Source of the DNA: Ferrovibrio sp046294345
Lineage (GTDB): Bacteria > Pseudomonadota > Alphaproteobacteria > Ferrovibrionales > Ferrovibrionaceae
Reading direction: 5' to 3'
Assembly (NCBI GenBank): GCA_046294345.1
Contig: JBKBJT010000035.1
Location: 1 to 39,217, forward strand
DNA length: 39,217 bases
A program made the translations under genes and the position numbers. This document shows, piece after piece, positions 36,549 to 39,217 of this stretch (position 1 is the stretch's first letter; each line of letters begins with the position of its first letter). The notes beneath the pieces are model-generated. The model was not told the origin of the DNA, made no database searches, and saw only the letters and a program-made list of their open reading frames with translations.

Positions 36549-38069
36549 CTATTGGCCGCGTCCGCCGCGGCTGGCGAAACGTTCGGCTTCTTCGGCGGCG
36601 CGGATCAGCGCCTTGGCCTTGTTGACGCATTCGACATGTTCCGACATCGGATCGCTGTCGGCCACGATGCCGGCGCCGGCCTGAACATACATGGTGCCGT
36701 CCTTGACCAGGGCTGTGCGCAGGGTGATGCAGGTATCCATGCTGCCATTGGCCGAGAAATAGCCCACGCCGCCGGCATAAAAGCTGCGGCGAACCGGCTC
36801 CAGTTCGTCGATGATCTCCATCGCCCGCACTTTCGGGGCACCCGAGACCGTGCCGGCCGGGAAACCCGCGAACAGTGCGTCCAGTGCATCCAGATCTGGG
36901 CGGATCTTGCCCTCGACGTTGGACACGATGTGCATGACGTGGCTGTAGCGCTCGATCTGGTTGCGCTCGGTGACCTTCACCGTGCCGATCTTGGCCACGC
37001 GGCCGACATCGTTGCGCCCAAGGTCGAGCAGCATCAGGTGTTCGGCCAGCTCTTTGGGATCACTGAGCAGGTCCTGGGCCAGGGCCTCGTCCTCGGTGGG
37101 CGTGGCGCCCCGCTTGCGGGTGCCGGCGATGGGCCGGATCGTCACCGTTTCGTCGCGCAGGCGCACCAGAATCTCGGGCGAGGAACCCACGAGGCAGGGG
37201 CCGCCGAGATTGAGATAGAACATGAAGGGCGAGGGATTGGTCCGCCGCAGGGCGCGATAGAGTGCAAACGGCGGCAGGCGGAAGGGCAGGCTGAAGCGCT
37301 GGCCGACCACGACCTGGAAGATGTCGCCGGCGGCGATGTAGTCCTTAGCCTTGCGCACCATCGCCATGTAGTCGTCGGGCGACATGTTCGACTGCGGTTC
37401 GGGCAGGGCGTCCAGATCGGCGATCTGGTCGCGCACGGCGCCCAGCGGGCGGTCGAGATCGGCCATCGCATCGCTCAGGCGCTCGCTGGCCATGGCATAG
37501 GCGGCGCGAGCATCCATGCCGGTTTGCGGCCGCACCGGCGTGACCAGCGTGATCATGTCGAGCACGGAGTCGAAAATCGCCATTACGGTCGGCCGCATCA
37601 GCAGGCCGTCGGGCAGGCCGAGCGCATCCGGATTGGTGTCGGGCACCTTGGGCTCGATCAGGCGCACCATGTCATAGCCCATGAAGCCGACGATACCGGC
37701 AGCCATCGGCGGCAGGTGGCCGGGCAGATCGATATGGCTCTCGGCCAGCAGTTTGCGCAGGGATTCCAGCGTCGGCTCGGCGCAGGGCTCGAAGGCGGTT
37801 TGATCGAAGCGGGCCTTACGGTTGATCTCGGCCTTCTGGCCCTTGCAGCGCCACAGCAAGTCGGGCTTCAGGCCGATGATCGAATAACGACCACGCACCG
37901 CGCCGCCCTCGATGGACTCCAGCAGGCAGGACCACGGCCGCGTATCGGCCAGCTTGAGGAAGGCCGAGACCGGCGTTTCCAGGTCGGCGACCAGTTGCGT
38001 GGAGAGCACCTGGGCCTCGCCGGCCATATAGGCCTTGGCGAAGCTGGCATAGTCGGGCGTGATCTTCAT
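36549..38069 (-). CDS. trpE: Anthranilate synthase component I
   Basis: The 506-residue large subunit makes anthranilate from chorismate and ammonia, the first step of tryptophan synthesis, with glutamine amidotransferase TrpG. The feedback (tryptophan) site is seen in SCLLESIEGGAVRGRYSIIG, and the catalytic core in LLDLGRNDVGRVAKIG, TVSGAPKVRAMEIIDELEP, GGVGYFSANGSMDTCITLRT and YVQAGAGIVADSDP. All are intact. It starts 11 bp after ppiD on the same strand. The usual partner trpG is not the next gene: methyltransferase and glycosylase genes follow instead. Confidence 0.95.
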   Translation of the reverse strand: MKITPDYASFAKAYMAGEAQVLSTQLVADLETPVSAFLKLADTRPWSCLLESIEGGAVRGRYSIIGLKPDLLWRCKGQKAEINRKARFDQTAFEPCAEPTLESLRKLLAESHIDLPGHLPPMAAGIVGFMGYDMVRLIEPKVPDTNPDALGLPDGLLMRPTVMAIFDSVLDMITLVTPVRPQTGMDARAAYAMASERLSDAMADLDRPLGAVRDQIADLDALPEPQSNMSPDDYMAMVRKAKDYIAAGDIFQVVVGQRFSLPFRLPPFALYRALRRTNPSPFMFYLNLGGPCLVGSSPEILVRLRDETVTIRPIAGTRKRGATPTEDEALAQDLLSDPKELAEHLMLLDLGRNDVGRVAKIGTVKVTERNQIERYSHVMHIVSNVEGKIRPDLDALDALFAGFPAGTVSGAPKVRAMEIIDELEPVRRSFYAGGVGYFSANGSMDTCITLRTALVKDGTMYVQAGAGIVADSDPMSEHVECVNKAKALIRAAEEAERFASRGGRGQ

Positions 38070-38080
38070 GAGCAGCCGGT

Positions 38081-39217
38081 TTACAGGCCGGTGGCGCGGA
38101 GGCGGGCGGCTGGATCGACCTTGACGCCAATATCCTTCTGCACGGTCTGGCGATACTGCTGCACGAGGTCCTGCGCGATGCCACCGGCGAGCTGCTGCGC
38201 GGTCTGTTCCTTCTGGCGGGCAATCGCCGCCGGATCGGCCGGTTCGATGCGGGTCAGGCGGGCCACGACGGCATTGGCCGGGCTGGCGCCGGCGGGGCCG
38301 GTCACGATCTCGCCCGGCTGCTTGGCGTTGAACAGCGCGCTGACCACCGCGGGCGACAGTGCGCGTTCGGCCGGCTGGCCGCTGCGTGAGAGCGGCGCGC
38401 TGAGCTGCAGATTGGCGCCAACGGCCGCCGCTTCCTTGGCAAGATCGCCGCCGCTGCGCAGGCGTTCGGCGATCTGCTTCGCGGCTTCCGCGGCGGCTTC
38501 GCTGCGGGCGCGTTGCTGCAGGGCAGCCACGACACTGTCCTTGACCTCGGCCAGAGGGCGCAGAGCGGCCGGCTTGATGTCTGCCGCCTTCACGACCAGG
38601 AAACCGCCATTCGGCTCGTCGACGATATGCGGCTCGGCATCGGCATCCAAGTCGAAAGCCTCGGCCAGGAAGCTCGGCAGTTTCGGCAGGGTTTCTATCG
38701 GCTTGCCATCCACGCCCGTGCCCTGGGCATCGATATCGGCGGCACGGTTTAGCTCGGCCTTCTGTGCGGCGGCGATCTCGTCCAGGGTGGCGCCGCCGGC
38801 GATCTGGTCATCGATCTGCTGGCGCAGCTTGACTAGGCCTTCGGTGGCCTTGCGCAGGGCGATCTGCTGGCGCAGTTCAGTCTTGGCCTCGTCCAGGCTC
38901 TTGGTGGTGCCCGGCTGAATCGCGGTGACGCGGGCCAGATGCCAGCCGAACGGCGAGGTGACCGGTTCGCCCACTTTGTTCAGCGGCAGGGCGAAGACGG
39001 CATTGGCGATGCCGGCCGGCAGTTCATCCCTGGTGACGGTGCCGAGCTTCACGTCCTCGGGCTTCAGTTTCTGCAGCCGGGCGGCCATGGCGATGAAATC
39101 CTCGCCCTTCTGCACGGCCTCGAAGGCGGTCTTGGCTTCGGCCTCGGTGGCGAATACCACCTGCTCGACGGCGCGTTTTTCCGGCGTCACATAGGCGGCG
39201 CGGTGGGCGTCGTATTC
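38081..39217 (-). CDS. ppiD: PpiD-like periplasmic peptidyl-prolyl isomerase, C-terminal part
   Basis: The frame is open to the right edge, so the gene is truncated there; 378 codons of its 3' part are seen. The visible sequence starts within EYDAHRAAYVTPEKRAVEQV, a pattern typical of the PpiD segment before the parvulin domain. The parvulin (rotamase) region includes FEAVQKGEDFIAMAARLQ and SPFGWHLARVTAI, and the rest is the helical C-terminal half of SurA/PpiD proteins. PpiD is a membrane-anchored periplasmic foldase near the Sec translocon; the anchor would lie outside the window. The gene is followed by trpE with an 11-bp gap, the order usual in alphaproteobacteria. Confidence 0.85.
   Translation of the reverse strand, partial: EYDAHRAAYVTPEKRAVEQVVFATEAEAKTAFEAVQKGEDFIAMAARLQKLKPEDVKLGTVTRDELPAGIANAVFALPLNKVGEPVTSPFGWHLARVTAIQPGTTKSLDEAKTELRQQIALRKATEGLVKLRQQIDDQIAGGATLDEIAAAQKAELNRAADIDAQGTGVDGKPIETLPKLPSFLAEAFDLDADAEPHIVDEPNGGFLVVKAADIKPAALRPLAEVKDSVVAALQQRARSEAAAEAAKQIAERLRSGGDLAKEAAAVGANLQLSAPLSRSGQPAERALSPAVVSALFNAKQPGEIVTGPAGASPANAVVARLTRIEPADPAAIARQKEQTAQQLAGGIAQDLVQQYRQTVQKDIGVKVDPAARLRATGL

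Noticed and set aside
36315..38918. An 867-codon plus-strand open frame opposite trpE and ppiD
   Set aside because: It is antisense to two well-supported genes, rich in H, Q, R, G and A with no domain; a common artefact of high-GC coding sequence.

Overview
The window is a GC-rich chromosomal segment of an alphaproteobacterium, most likely of the Rhodospirillales type. The evidence is the gene families (an rpsF start, ComEC with a degenerate C-terminus, GltX, PpiD-TrpE, class II fumarase, several alphaproteobacterial hypotheticals) and the regulatory signals. Two direct-repeat LexA boxes of the alphaproteobacterial form GTTC-N7-GTTC are present, one of them in front of lexA itself, and there is a full CtrA-type box TTAA-N7-TTAAC. 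There are no tRNA or rRNA genes, no insertion sequences, no prophage and no CRISPR array. One 10-N assembly gap lies at 17760-17769.

Layout. 1-2750: the 5' end of rpsF (minus), a 414-bp control region with a LexA box, phased A-tracts and a 26-bp palindrome, the toxin-antitoxin pair fitAB, a small lipoprotein and an RlmM-type rRNA methyltransferase. 2757-8014: an 88-bp double-hairpin repeat, a soluble chemotaxis-like protein with a C-terminal Cache sensor, a fumarase, a membrane protein with a CBS-like tail and a membrane-anchored FMN glutamate synthase. 8007-12188: ethanolamine ammonia-lyase eutBC, an SDR oxidoreductase, an SRAP (YedK/HMCES) DNA-protein crosslink enzyme and a SnoaL-like protein. 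12239-17210: a tungstate/molybdate ABC importer (tupBCA), then a sulfur block of TsuA/YeeE transporter, CcdA and divergent TusA, and a small hypothetical protein.

17207-25795: a polyproline SPOR-like lipoprotein cut by the gap, a CtrA-boxed HTH protein, a Ca2+/Na+ antiporter, an RBBP9 hydrolase with gltX, comEC, a DUF3309 peptide, a PfpI/DJ-1 protein, a bidirectional terminator and lexA. 25796-30575: an HBM/HAMP chemoreceptor with a structured-looking leader, an ADP-ribose macrodomain protein and a divergent polysaccharide deacetylase. 30648-33817: an ECF sigma factor, its membrane anti-sigma factor, a Tat-exported sulfite dehydrogenase and a c-type cytochrome. 33831-39217 (all minus): two paralogous TPR-methyltransferases flanking a Tag-like DNA glycosylase, then trpE and the 3' part of ppiD.

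How the parts work together. Three separate loci bear on sulfur oxyanions and thiols: TsuA/CcdA/TusA, the TupABC importer that can feed oxyanion for a molybdenum cofactor, and the ECF-controlled molybdenum sulfite dehydrogenase with its cytochrome. A GGAAT-N17-CGTC sequence in front of the dehydrogenase fits an ECF promoter and makes this four-gene unit the best candidate for a little-described regulated system. The LexA box pointing at fitAB, and the tandem methyltransferases with CtrA-like motifs, are the next most interesting points.
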